55,703 nucleotides of DNA from Thiohalocapsa sp. (lineage in GTDB: Bacteria; Pseudomonadota; Gammaproteobacteria; Chromatiales; Chromatiaceae), in assembly GCF_022340605.1 (NCBI RefSeq), contig NZ_JAJDNQ010000026.1, positions 1 through 55,703 of the forward strand. The letters run 5' to 3'. The first letter of the stretch is position 1. Every line of letters starts with the position of its first letter. The notes below the pieces were generated by a model. That model saw only the letters and a list, made by a program, of their open reading frames with translations. It had not been told where the DNA came from and did no database searches. This document shows positions 18,738-26,928 of the stretch, in pieces. A program made the translations under genes and the position numbers.

Positions 18738-18854
18738 GCATGCCGGTAGTCGATCGACGCGATATCCGCCGCCTCGTGCCGTTGTGGGTCTGAGGCAGCG
18801 CCTCGCTTGCCGGTCTACTCCAGCGGGTCGCGGCACCGGGAGTGCCGCTCCCAC
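18738..18854. repeat. Composite intergenic repeat (TGCCGTTGT..GGTCTGAGGCAGCGCC element plus GTCGCGGCACC palindrome)
   Basis: Bases 18738-18808 match 32999-33070 over about 70 bp (shared pieces AGTCGATCGACGCG, GTGCCGTTGT and GGTCTGAGG-AGCGCCTCGCT). A partial copy lies at 40126-40155. Directly after it, 18827-18854 is the GTCGCGGCACC...GGTGCCGCTCCCAC-type palindrome also seen at 31418, 47800 and 55588. The remaining part of this 387-bp gap has AGGGCCAAGCGCC, shared with the prkA-yeaH gap, and no gene. Confidence 0.75.
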
Positions 18855-18879
18855 GGCCGCGCGCCGGCAGGGCAGAACC

Positions 18880-19131
18880 TCATTGTGGGTCCAGCAGGCT
18901 GAAGCACAGGAAGGTTGCCACCAGTGCGAAGGTCACCAGACAAACTGTGCCGCCACACAGCAGCAACAGCAGCGCGGCGACCAGCCAGACGATCAGACAG
19001 AGGCCCTGGTTGACCTGGTAAGCACGCGTCGCCTTGCGCTGCTGAAACTCGCGATAGTCGGCACGACCTTCACAAAGCCAGTCCAGGAAGCGGCGCGGCC
19101 AGTTGCAGAGCGAATGTCGCTGCGATGGCAT
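18880..19131 (-). CDS. Small two-span membrane protein
   Basis: The 83-aa protein starts at an ATG at 19131 (MPSQRHSLCNWPRR). An earlier in-frame ATG only adds a low-complexity lead. The N-terminal 45 residues are basic and polar (FLDWLCEGRADYREFQQRKATRAYQ). They are followed by two hydrophobic helices (GLCLIVWLVAALLLLL and VCLVTFALVATFLCFSL) almost to the end. No family is recognised. The ribosome site is weak. It is isolated between repeat-rich gaps, so a role cannot be inferred. Confidence 0.55.
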   Translation of the reverse strand: MPSQRHSLCNWPRRFLDWLCEGRADYREFQQRKATRAYQVNQGLCLIVWLVAALLLLLCGGTVCLVTFALVATFLCFSLLDPQ

Positions 19132-19396
19132 CGGCGGTAGAGTGCTGGCGCTGGGTCGGGTTTCGGGGGCTAACCGAACCGCGGGGCGCCGCAACGACGC
19201 CCGCCGTTGCCTCGGACATTGGCGACGCGCGCGGCGCTGGGCAAGGGGTCGCGCCGGCGGAATCCGCTCTGCGCCGGCGAGGCATCGGACGGACGTACCC
19301 GCAGCGGGATCGCGATGGATCGCTCACCCTGCAGGACGGACCAGCGAATAGACCCTGAAGGTATTGCTCGCAACGCCGAATACGAGCGAATCGCAG

Positions 19397-19505
19397 GTCG
19401 GGTTAGCGATGGCGTAACCCGACATTCAACGGCTTACCGACGCTCAACGTCGGGTTACGCTGCGCTAACCCGACGTACACCGAATACTTTCGCAGTCTCA
19501 CAGCG
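19397..19505. repeat. Paired GTCGGGTTA...TAACCCGAC palindromes, copy 1
   Basis: Two palindromes (19397-19423 and 19449-19474) flank a 25-bp spacer. They are followed by a conserved trailer (ACCGAAT...CGCAGTCTCAC) that also follows the copy at 47971-48089. The element ends about 40 bp before the moaE start, so it sits where the moaE promoter should be. The remainder of the 19132-19542 gap shows no gene. Confidence 0.85.
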
Positions 19506-19542
19506 CATCGGCCAAGTCTCCTGAGATCAGCCCCACAAGCCC

Positions 19543-20016
19543 ATGTCCCGAATCGACATCCGCATCGAAACCGAGCCCTTCGATCCCTGGACGCTCCAAG
19601 CCGACCTCGCCCGCGACGACCCCGGCAGCGGTGCGCTGGCCGCCTTTGTCGGACTGATGCGCGATCACAACGCCGGCGCCAGCGTGACGGCCATGACCCT
19701 GGAGCACTATCCCGGCATGACCGAGCGCGCGCTCCGCGAGATCGCCGAGCAGGCCATCGAGCGCTTCGCGCTGCGTGCGGTGCGCATCGTCCACCGCATC
19801 GGCCGCGTCCTGCCCACCGACCCACTGGTGCTGGTCGCCGTCACCGCCGGCCACCGCGGCGAAGCCTTCCGGGGCTGCGAGTTCCTGATGGACTACCTCA
19901 AGACCCGCGCGCCGTTCTGGAAAAAGGAAGAGACCGCGCAGGGCGCGCGCTGGGTGGAGGCGCGGGACAGCGATACCGACGCGGCGGCGCGCTGGCGCAA
20001 CCCCGCGGGTGACTAG
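19543..20016 (+). CDS. moaE: Molybdopterin synthase catalytic subunit MoaE
   Basis: The 157-aa protein is a typical MoaE. It has GALAAFVGLMRD near residue 30, LEHYPGMTERALREIAEQA near 65, HRIGRVLPTDP near 90, and VTAGHRGEAFRGCEFLMDYLK followed by APFWKKEE, where the conserved Lys residues form the active site facing the MoaD C-terminus. MoaE inserts two sulfurs into precursor Z to make molybdopterin. No moaD or other moa gene is in the window. The start has only a weak ribosome site, and upstream sequence is a repeat element, so regulation is unclear. Confidence 0.95.
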   Translation: MSRIDIRIETEPFDPWTLQADLARDDPGSGALAAFVGLMRDHNAGASVTAMTLEHYPGMTERALREIAEQAIERFALRAVRIVHRIGRVLPTDPLVLVAVTAGHRGEAFRGCEFLMDYLKTRAPFWKKEETAQGARWVEARDSDTDAAARWRNPAGD

Positions 20017-20164
20017 TACCCCGTTTCAGCCAATTTTGCAGGCGCCAACCCGGGTGAGGCCGGAGCAGAGGAACCGGGTCGAAGTCTCCGCTCGTGGTCG
20101 TGGTCGTGCTCGTAATCGGATACTCGACAACGACAACGAAAGCAAAGTTGGGAGAAACGCTGCA

Positions 20165-21286
20165 CTAGGCTCCTGCATGTGCTCCTGCATGGCGCTCGGC
20201 GCTGAGCGAACGGTAGACGCCGAGCAGCAGCTCGGCCGAATGCTCCAGGCTGAAGTCCTGAGCCAGCCGCTCATGGCCGGCAGCACCGAGGGCAGCGGCG
20301 GCTTCAGGCTCGTCGATGAGCCACGCGAGGTGCCCGGTGAGTGCCGCAACGTCGCCCGGCTCGAACAGTAACCCCTCGCGGCCGTCCGCCAGCGCCTCGG
20401 GGATCGCGCCGACGCGGGTCGCCACCACCGGCAGCCCGACGGCCATGGCCTCCAGCATGGACATGGGCAGCCCCTCGTCATAGGACGGCAGGCAGAAGCA
20501 GTGCGCCGCCGCCAGCCGGGCGTCCTTAGCATCCCCTATGACCGGCCCCGGAATATCCACGTCCGCCACGCCGAGCTCGGCGGCGAGGTCCAGCAGGCGC
20601 TGCCGGCGGCCAGGCTCGGCCTCGAAGCCCAGGAGCTCCACCCGCACCGGCCGCGCGCTGTCGAGCCCCGCCACGGCCCGCAGCAGATCCTCCTGGCCCT
20701 TGCGCGCCTCGTAGTTGGCCAGACAGAGCACGCGGAACGGCCCTTGCGGCGACGGCACCACCTGCTGCCCCGCGGGCACGCCGTTCGGCACCACGACGAT
20801 ACGCGCCGGATCGGCCCAGGCCGACAGCACCTCCCGCCAACCCGCGCCGAGCACCACGACCCGGTGCGCCCCGCGCAGCACGCGCCGCGCCAGCCAGGCA
20901 CGCGGTCCGGACAGGCCGCCAAGGAAGCGGTGGAACTGCGCGCCGTGGATGTGCAGCACCACGCGGCGACCCAGCAGCCGCGCCAGCGCCAGGTCAACGC
21001 CGTTGCGCCAAAACGTGAACCAGGAGCAGGTGTGGATGTGCACCACCGCCGGACGCCAGCCGACACAGCGCCAGGCGAGACGGCCAAGCAGCCGCAGCTG
21101 CGCGGCGATGCCCTGCCACAGGCTACGGTCGGCGGCGGTGGTCTTGACGTTGTCGAGCACCGCCAGCTCGACCCGCGGCCCCAACGCCAGCACCAGGTTC
21201 TGCACCACGCTGGCCATGCCGCCCACCGGCGGCGGCAGCGGGCCGACCATGAGCACCCGCAGCCCTTCGCGGGCGCGGGCGCTCAT
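20165..21286 (-). CDS. Glycosyltransferase family 4-like protein
   Basis: The 373-aa protein starts at [20 protein letters not shown]. The ATG at 21286 overlaps the stop of the upstream gene as ATGA, so translation is probably coupled. The GT-B fold is indicated by PLPPPVGGMASVVQNL at the N-terminus, VVLHIHGAQFHRFL, a donor-site PNGVP, and the E-x7-E signature in SYDEGLPMSMLEAMAVGLPVVA near residue 275. It should transfer a sugar from a nucleotide donor to a growing polysaccharide or lipid carrier in the cytoplasm. It is the last gene of galE-GT-GT. Confidence 0.9.
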   Translation of the reverse strand: MSARAREGLRVLMVGPLPPPVGGMASVVQNLVLALGPRVELAVLDNVKTTAADRSLWQGIAAQLRLLGRLAWRCVGWRPAVVHIHTCSWFTFWRNGVDLALARLLGRRVVLHIHGAQFHRFLGGLSGPRAWLARRVLRGAHRVVVLGAGWREVLSAWADPARIVVVPNGVPAGQQVVPSPQGPFRVLCLANYEARKGQEDLLRAVAGLDSARPVRVELLGFEAEPGRRQRLLDLAAELGVADVDIPGPVIGDAKDARLAAAHCFCLPSYDEGLPMSMLEAMAVGLPVVATRVGAIPEALADGREGLLFEPGDVAALTGHLAWLIDEPEAAAALGAAGHERLAQDFSLEHSAELLLGVYRSLSAERHAGAHAGA

Positions 21287-22461
21287 CGAGCGGCGGCGCG
21301 CCCGGGCAGCACCGGCACGGCGTGACGGTAGAAGTCCGCGTAGCGCATCAGCATTGCGTCCAGGGAAAAGATCTGCTCCGCGCGGCGGCGCGCCGCCGCC
21401 CCCATGGCCGCGCGCTCGGCGTCGTTGCGCACCAGCCGGCCGATGGCGGCGGCCAGCGCGTTCGCGTCGCCCGCCGGGCACAGCAGGCCGCTGTGCTCGT
21501 GGTCCACCAGCTCCGGGTTGCCGCCGACGGCGTGCGCCACCACCGGCAGCCCGCTCGCCATAGCCTCCAGGATGGCGTTGCTCATGCCCTCCAGCTCGCT
21601 CGGCAGCACAAACAGGTCGGCCGCGGCGAGGTGCTGCGGCACCCGGTCGCTGCCGCCGGGCAGGTTGACCCGCTCATCGATTTGCAGCGCGCGGATGCGC
21701 GCCTCCAGCCGCGCCCGCTCGGCGCCTTCGCCGAGCCACAGAAAGCGCACGCGCCGCCGGGTGCCGGCCAGCACCTGCGCCGCCGCCTCCAGCAGCCGCG
21801 CGTGGCCTTTGACGGGTGTGAGGCTCGCCACCGAGAGGATCACCAGCTCGTCGTCGGCAAGGCCGAGCGCCCGGCGCAGCCCGGCCCGATGCTCGCAGGG
21901 CGCGAAGCGCCGGCAGTCCACGCCGTTGTAGAGCACGTCGAAGCGCTCCGGCGGAATGTCGGTCAGCACCGCAAAACGCTCCGCGGCATCGCGGCAGACG
22001 GCGAACAGCCGGTCCGTGGCCAGCGATAAGGCACGGCTCGCAAGCCGCCGCCGCCGTGGGAACCAGTGCCCGTCCGCAAAGCCGTGGAACGACCACACGA
22101 GCGTGCCGTGGCAGCGGGCCAGCCGGTGCGCCAGCACCGTATCGGCCCACGTGTTCCAGTTGCGGCAGTGCACCACGTGCGGCCGGAAGTCGCGGATCAG
22201 CCGCGCCAGGCGCAGCGGCAGCCCCAGGTCATGGCGGCGACGGTCGAGCACGTCGATGGGCACCTGCGGCGAGACCCGGTCCGCCATATCGCCGCGGTTG
22301 TCGAGGCAAGCGACGCGCTGCTGAAACTCCGTCCGCGGCAGACCGTTCAGCAGATTGACCACGCCGTTTTCGAGTCCGCCCCGCGGCAACCCATGCACCA
22401 CCTGCAGCACCCGCACCGCCGGTGGCGCCAAGACATGGGCGGTGTCCGACAGCGCGTTCAT
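21283..22461 (-). CDS. Glycosyltransferase family 4 protein
   Basis: The 392-aa protein has the GT4 layout. [19 protein letters not shown] lies near residue 20, [11 protein letters not shown] near 100, LYNGVD at the donor domain, [13 protein letters not shown], and the E-x7-E motif [20 protein letters not shown] near 295. The arrangement is like the sugar transferases of exopolysaccharide clusters. Its ATG at 22461 overlaps the galE stop and its own stop overlaps the next start, so the three genes form one tightly coupled unit. Acceptor and sugar are unknown; galE suggests a galactose-type donor. Confidence 0.93.
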   Translation of the reverse strand: MNALSDTAHVLAPPAVRVLQVVHGLPRGGLENGVVNLLNGLPRTEFQQRVACLDNRGDMADRVSPQVPIDVLDRRRHDLGLPLRLARLIRDFRPHVVHCRNWNTWADTVLAHRLARCHGTLVWSFHGFADGHWFPRRRRLASRALSLATDRLFAVCRDAAERFAVLTDIPPERFDVLYNGVDCRRFAPCEHRAGLRRALGLADDELVILSVASLTPVKGHARLLEAAAQVLAGTRRRVRFLWLGEGAERARLEARIRALQIDERVNLPGGSDRVPQHLAAADLFVLPSELEGMSNAILEAMASGLPVVAHAVGGNPELVDHEHSGLLCPAGDANALAAAIGRLVRNDAERAAMGAAARRRAEQIFSLDAMLMRYADFYRHAVPVLPGRAAAR

Positions 22462-23468
22462 GCGTATCCGTTCGGGTTCTCGCGCTGCCAGCGCCAGTGG
22501 TCTTCCACCATGGCCTCGATGCCCAGCCGCGCGCGCCAGCCGAGCTCCGCCTGCGCCAGGGCCGGGTCCGCGTAGCAGGTGCCGATGTCGCCGGGCCGGC
22601 GCGCGACGATCTGGTAGGGGATCTCGCGCCCGGCGGCCACCTCGAACGCGCGCCGCATCTCCAGCACGCTGTAGCCGCGGCCGGTGCCCAGGTTGTAGGT
22701 CACCACGCCGGGCGCCGCATCGAGCCGCTCCAGCGCCGCCAGGTGGCCGCGGGCGAGGTCCACCACGTGGATGTAGTCGCGCACGCCGGTGCCGTCCGGC
22801 GTGTCGTAGTCGTCGCCGAAGACCTTGAGCTCGGGCAGCTTGCTGACGGCCACCTGGGCGATGAAGGGCATCAGGTTGTTGGGGATGCCGTTCGGGTCCT
22901 CACCGATGCGCCCGCTCGGATGCGCGCCCACCGGATTGAAATAGCGCAGCAGGGCGATGTCCCACGCGGCATCGGCGCGGTGCAAGTCGCGCAGGATCTC
23001 CTCGATAAAGAGCTTGGTGCGGCCGTAAGGATTGGTGGCCGAGAGCGGGAAGTCCTCGCGAATGGGCACCGTGGCCGGGTCGCCGTAGACCGTCGCCGAG
23101 GAGCTGAACACCAGCCGCTTGACACCCGCGGTGCCCATGGCGCGGCACAGACAGAGCGTGCCGTTGAGGTTGTTGTCGTAATACTCCAGCGGGATCTGGG
23201 TGGACTCGCCCACCGCCTTGAGCCCGGCGAAGTGCACCACGGCGTCGAAGCGAAAGTCCCGGAACAAGGCCGCGAGCGCGGCCTCGTCGCGCAGGTCCGC
23301 CTGCACGAAGGTCAGCGGCTTGCCGGCGATCTCCTGCACCCGCGCCAGCGCCTCGGGCTTGCTGTTGCCGAGGTTGTCTACCACCACCACGCCGTGGCCG
23401 GCGGCGAGCAGTTCGACGCAGGTATGGCTGCCGATGTAGCCGGCTCCGCCGGTGACGAGAACGTCCAT
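22458..23468 (-). CDS. galE: UDP-glucose 4-epimerase GalE
   Basis: The 336-aa protein is of standard length for this extended short-chain dehydrogenase. The NAD-binding motif [11 protein letters not shown] is at residues 6-16. FSSSATVYG supplies the catalytic Ser and NPYGRTK the Tyr-x3-Lys pair. [18 protein letters not shown] and [12 protein letters not shown] are GalE landmarks. It interconverts UDP-glucose and UDP-galactose. The ATG at 23468 has AAGGAG eight bases upstream. It heads the operon with two glycosyltransferases, so it probably supplies UDP-galactose for surface polysaccharide. Confidence 0.96.
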   Translation of the reverse strand: MDVLVTGGAGYIGSHTCVELLAAGHGVVVVDNLGNSKPEALARVQEIAGKPLTFVQADLRDEAALAALFRDFRFDAVVHFAGLKAVGESTQIPLEYYDNNLNGTLCLCRAMGTAGVKRLVFSSSATVYGDPATVPIREDFPLSATNPYGRTKLFIEEILRDLHRADAAWDIALLRYFNPVGAHPSGRIGEDPNGIPNNLMPFIAQVAVSKLPELKVFGDDYDTPDGTGVRDYIHVVDLARGHLAALERLDAAPGVVTYNLGTGRGYSVLEMRRAFEVAAGREIPYQIVARRPGDIGTCYADPALAQAELGWRARLGIEAMVEDHWRWQRENPNGYA

Positions 23469-23565
23469 CGCACGAGCTCCTTAGGGCAAAGCCCCCATTC
23501 TAACGGAGTTGCGGCAGGTCGCGGCCGGCGCACGCGCGATGCGGTTGCCCGCGCGGCCGGCCGCG

Positions 23566-25575
23566 CTAACGACGCCCACCGCCCCCGGGAGTGTCGCCCC
23601 CTCCAGGGCGATACGGATCGGCACTGCGAGCGGTCTCAGCATGTCTCCGCCCGGGCACTGGTGCGACAGTGCGCAAGTTCCCAGACCGTCTCAGGTCCTT
23701 GTCCTCGTCATTGTCATTGGGGGTCGCCTCCACACGGTCTCGACCGGCCCGCTTGGCCCGGTACAGGGCCTGATCCGCCAACGCGACCGCCTGCTCGGGG
23801 CTGATGCTGCCGACGCCGGCGCAACCCACCACCGCAACGCCGATGCTGGCAGTGACCCGCGGCGGACCGCCTGGATGCCGGATGAGGTGCAGCCGCCGGC
23901 GCAGCAGCTCCGCCAGATCCAGCGCCCGCGTGGCATTGGCGACCCGCCGCGCGAACAGGAACTCCTCGCCGCCGTAGCGGCAGCAGACGCCGTCCTCGCC
24001 GGCATACTCCAGCAGCACGCGCGCCACGGCGAGCAGGATGCGGTCGCCGGCCTGGTGGCCGTAGGTGTCGTTGACCTGTTTGAAGTGGTCCAAATCCAGC
24101 ATGATGACCGCGGTTGCGAAGCCCTCGGCCGCATCCGCCCCCAGGCGTGCGGCGAGCAGTTCCAGGCCCGCGCGGTGATTCAGCAGGCCGGTCATGCCGT
24201 CCTGCCGCGCCAGCGAGCGGAGCCGGCCGTTGGCCTCCTCCAGCTCGCGGGTACGCGCCGCCACCATGCTCTCCAAGCGCTCGTTGAGCTGACGCAGGTA
24301 GCCGTTGGCCATGGCCACCGCGGCGTCCTTCTGCCGGCGCAGCCTGCTGACGCGGTCCAGCAGCGCGAGTCCGAGGATGACCACCTCCAGAGCCGAGCCG
24401 AACTGCATCGCATAGGTGGTGTAAATGCGGCTCGGCAGCAGTCCGGTCAGGGTCAGCCCCGTCACGGACACGCTGCATAGGAAGATGCCCCAGGCCAGCG
24501 TGAAGTAGCGCGCCGCCACCTGGCCGCGACGCACGGAGTAGACGCCCGCCGCCAGCATCAGCGGCAGCAGGAGGCTGCCGGTGATCGATGCCAGTGGAAT
24601 CGCCTGGGCAAGCGGCAGGACCGAAGCGCTCAGCACCACCAGACCCGAGGCGGCAAGGAAGGCGCGGAACGCCCAGCGCAACACCCGCGAGTACCACCAG
24701 AAGTTCAGAAAGCGGATACCGAACCACAACAGCATGAGCATGGTGATGCCACTGAGCAGCGGCGGCAGGCGGCTGGGCCAGACGCCGCCCCCGGGGAACA
24801 GGAAGCGGTACAGCAGCCCGTTCAGCGCAAGCTGCATCAGCGCGTAGCTCAGCAGATAGGAGCCGTAGAGCAGGAAGATGCGATCGCGAAAGAACGGATA
24901 GGCAGCCAGCGCCAGCAAGATCAGCACCGCGAACACGCCATAATAGAAGCCCTGCGCCAATGCCCGGTTGCCGAGTGCTCCGGAGAATGCCCTGGGCGTC
25001 CACAGCGATAGCGGGAACTGCATGGACCCGGTCGTTTCCAGCCGGAGCAGCACGGTAACGGGCGCATCCAGTGGCACCGGGAAGGCCAGATCGGTGATGC
25101 GCAGGGGCCGCCGGTCGAAGGGCAGCGCATCGCCCGCCTCGTAGGCGAGGCGCCGGCCGCGGTCGGGTATCAGCAACACCCGCACCCGGTCCAGCATCGG
25201 GTAACCGACCTCCAGCACGACATGCTCCGGCGCAGCGGCGCCGGGTACCAGCCGCAGCCGCACCCAGAGCACCCCCGCACCGAGCCCCAGGGAGTCGGCA
25301 CCGGCGATGTTCGGCCGCCACGCGTCCGACGCCAGCGCCGCGTCCGCATCCAGCCGCCCGCCCGGGTCCGGCAACAGCCACACCTGTGGTTGCAGGCAGA
25401 TATGGGAGAAGTCTCCATCCAGTGTCAATGCGCACGCCGCGGATGTCGGCAGCGCAAGCAGCAGCAGGAGCACCGGCAACAGAGGCGCCGGCAACAGGGT
25501 CAGTGCCGGGCCCGACGCAGGAGTTGGGCGGTGCGGGCCCGCGGCGGGTCGGCACGGCATGGGCGGGATGTTCAT
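23566..25575 (-). CDS. Diguanylate cyclase with 7TMR-DISM sensor module
   Basis: The 669-aa protein begins with a signal/anchor segment (LLPVLLLLLALPTSAACAL). A periplasmic 7TMR-DISM extracellular domain (about 50-190) and seven membrane helices (about 205-400) follow. Then comes a short coiled coil (LNERLESMVAARTRELEEANGRL). The GGDEF domain runs from about 460 to 615. Its active-site motif is GGEEF and it has DLDHFKQVNDTYGHQAGD, so it should make cyclic di-GMP. No clear RxxD inhibitory site is seen just before GGEEF. The last 50-odd residues lie beyond the GGDEF fold and are encoded by intergenic-type repeats, suggesting loss of the original stop. Confidence 0.93.
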   Translation of the reverse strand: MNIPPMPCRPAAGPHRPTPASGPALTLLPAPLLPVLLLLLALPTSAACALTLDGDFSHICLQPQVWLLPDPGGRLDADAALASDAWRPNIAGADSLGLGAGVLWVRLRLVPGAAAPEHVVLEVGYPMLDRVRVLLIPDRGRRLAYEAGDALPFDRRPLRITDLAFPVPLDAPVTVLLRLETTGSMQFPLSLWTPRAFSGALGNRALAQGFYYGVFAVLILLALAAYPFFRDRIFLLYGSYLLSYALMQLALNGLLYRFLFPGGGVWPSRLPPLLSGITMLMLLWFGIRFLNFWWYSRVLRWAFRAFLAASGLVVLSASVLPLAQAIPLASITGSLLLPLMLAAGVYSVRRGQVAARYFTLAWGIFLCSVSVTGLTLTGLLPSRIYTTYAMQFGSALEVVILGLALLDRVSRLRRQKDAAVAMANGYLRQLNERLESMVAARTRELEEANGRLRSLARQDGMTGLLNHRAGLELLAARLGADAAEGFATAVIMLDLDHFKQVNDTYGHQAGDRILLAVARVLLEYAGEDGVCCRYGGEEFLFARRVANATRALDLAELLRRRLHLIRHPGGPPRVTASIGVAVVGCAGVGSISPEQAVALADQALYRAKRAGRDRVEATPNDNDEDKDLRRSGNLRTVAPVPGRRHAETARSADPYRPGGGDTPGGGGRR
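23588..23694. repeat. Two dispersed repeats inside the end of the diguanylate cyclase gene
   Basis: Bases 23588-23615 match the palindrome at 3508-3533 except for an insertion of about two bases and one substitution. Bases 23666-23694 match 8875-8903 in reverse orientation. Both lie in the frame after the GGDEF domain. Confidence 0.8.
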
Positions 25576-25823
25576 CCGGCAAACTTAGGTGAATCCCCGA
25601 TACCTTGCCATGCGCCCGACCAACCGGTAGCCCCTTTGTCCGGCAACGGCTTGCGCGGTCCGATCGGCGCGGCCTGGAACCTGCTTGCCGCCCGAGACGC
25701 TTCTGCAACCCTCTGCACGCACCCAACGGCACACTCGCCCCGCATCCTGGTGCTGACCATCGACTAGTGCTTCGCTGCGGACATTCCGAGCAAGGCCCGT
25801 CTCGCACCCTTCACGTCGCTGCA

Positions 25824-26097
25824 CTACCCATGCGCCCGCACACGCCGCAGCCACCTGCCGAGCAACAGCAAGAGCGCGGCGTTCAGGAGGATACCCGCGG
25901 AAAGGAACAGCAGGTTGAACCACACCGGCGGCTCGCCAATCCAGTCTGCCAGAGCGCTGAGCAGGAAGGTCCAGGGCACGGCCGCCAACACCAGAAACAC
26001 CGCCGATAGCGGGTCGTCATTGGCGTCGATGAGCACCACGGCCACGGCGAACACGCCGAAGGCGAGGTATCAGGCCGACCAGGATGCGCAGGATCAC
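25824..26097 (-). pseudogene. Small membrane protein with probable frameshift near 26070
   Basis: From GTG at 26097, 4 bp after the stop of the upstream gene, the frame reads VILRILVGLI. It then changes to YLAFGVFAVAVVLIDANDD in another frame close to 26070. The second frame continues for about 80 residues with two or three hydrophobic helices (SAVFLVLAAVPWTFLLSALADW, NLLFLSAGILLNAALLLLLG). Joining the two frames gives one smooth membrane protein, which suggests a small indel, probably two missing bases, or a sequencing error. If intact, the second part alone could start at GTG 26054. The TAG stop belongs to a repeat shared with two other genes. Confidence 0.5.
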
Positions 26098-26101
26098 GGG
26101 G

Positions 26102-26386
26102 TTATTCGGGCTTGCTGTACGCCGCCTTCAGATACCTGGTGAGGGCCTCGTTGGCGGCGGCGACTTCCTGGGCGGTGCAGTCGGCACTGCGGCTGTCGCG
26201 CACGCCGAGGTCGTTGTACTGGACGACGCAGTCGGCCGACACGGTCACCTCCGTGCGCCCACCGGGCAGGCTGCGCACGGCGGGCGCGGGCGCGGGCGCG
26301 GAGCGGGTCTCCGCGACGGCGGGCAGCGCGAGACCGACGGCAATGATGGCAGCGGTCCAGGCGGTCCGCGAGCAGGTCTTGGTCAT
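26102..26386 (-). CDS. Small secreted protein of unknown function
   Basis: The 94-aa protein has a clear Sec signal peptide (AAIIAVGLALPAVAE, cleavage after AVA near residue 25). The mature part is about 70 residues with two Cys (SADCVVQYND and SADCTAQE) that may form a disulfide. It ends in a helical stretch (VAAANEALTRYLKAAY). No family is recognised. It is followed 4 bp later by the probable frameshifted membrane-protein gene, so the two probably shared a transcript. Confidence 0.65.
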   Translation of the reverse strand: MTKTCSRTAWTAAIIAVGLALPAVAETRSAPAPAPAVRSLPGGRTEVTVSADCVVQYNDLGVRDSRSADCTAQEVAAANEALTRYLKAAYSKPE

Positions 26387-26393
26387 GGCTTCA

Positions 26394-26600
26394 CTCCCAG
26401 TCGGTCAGCGGCGGCGCGATTTGGAAACGCTGCTGGAGGCAGGCAATACCCGCGCCCTGAGTCACCTGCCCGGGCTTGCGCGCTGCATCGACGCCGAAGC
26501 GCCCGGGGCGGCCGGGGAGCTGCTGCGACAGATCGAGGCGCTGGACTTTCCAGCGGCCCTGAGGAGCTTGCGATCGCTCACCGATCCTTCAGCTCATTGA
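26394..26600 (+). pseudogene. Orphan fragment resembling the C-terminal tail of a hybrid histidine kinase
   Basis: The plus-strand frame reads LETLLEAGNTRALSHLPGL, then ELLRQIEALDFPAALRSLRSL, then a stop. This helical pattern (L-x2-LL-x2-GN-x2-AL ... LDF-x-AAL-x2-LR-x-L) matches the tail modules at the end of the 1202-aa kinase in this window and tails of other multi-domain kinases. An ATG at 26385 is in frame, but nothing upstream codes for a kinase and the fragment overlaps the start of the opposite-strand gene by two bases if that ATG is used. It is probably a remnant. Confidence 0.45.
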
Positions 26601-26736
26601 TGTGGTAGCGATATTCCTGCGCGACGCAGCCGCGCATGTCGTCGCTCTTCCAGCAGCCATCCCGACCCTTGACCCAGCCGCGCTGCTCGGCCTTGAGCAG
26701 CTTCTTGTCAGCGGCGGAGCTGTTCTCCAGTGTCGT
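26578..26736 (-). pseudogene. Truncated LprI/DUF1311-like protein (C-terminal part only)
   Basis: Reading down from about 26736 the frame gives SSAADKKLLKAEQRGWVKGR, then DGCWKSDDMRGCVAQEYRY and a stop at 26578. This closely resembles the end of small secreted proteins with the LprI-type repeat (L-x2-EQRGW-x-KGR-x2-CW-x4-D-x-R-x-C). The N-terminal part and signal peptide are missing. The coding sequence stops abruptly at the palindromic repeat that begins at 26735, so the repeat marks the break. Overlaps the kinase-tail fragment by about 20 bp. Confidence 0.55.
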
Positions 26737-26865
26737 AGGTCGGGTTGGCGATAGCTTAACCAGACAATCAATGGCTTACTCGCGCCCTGACTGGCGCCCT
26801 GACTGGCGCCCAGCGTCGGGTTAAGCTGCGCTAACCCGACCTCCCATACTTGCCCAATCTCAAGA
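26735..26865. repeat. Paired GTCGGGTT...AACCCGAC palindromes, copy 2
   Basis: Left palindrome 26739-26765 and right palindrome 26815-26840 flank a spacer containing a duplicated CCCTGACTGGCG unit. The trailer (CATACTTGCCCAATCTCAAG) is a diverged form of the one in copies 1 and 4. Its left edge coincides with the broken LprI-like gene. Confidence 0.8.
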
Positions 26866-26928
26866 GCTCGGGACACCGGGTTACGTGCCGCGGCAGTGTC
26901 CGGGCCCGGCGGCGACTCGGGCAACGAC

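Noticed and set aside
26385..26600. A complete 71-aa gene on the plus strand.
   Set aside because: The protein resembles only the tail of a large kinase and overlaps the start of a secreted-protein gene on the other strand; a remnant is more likely.
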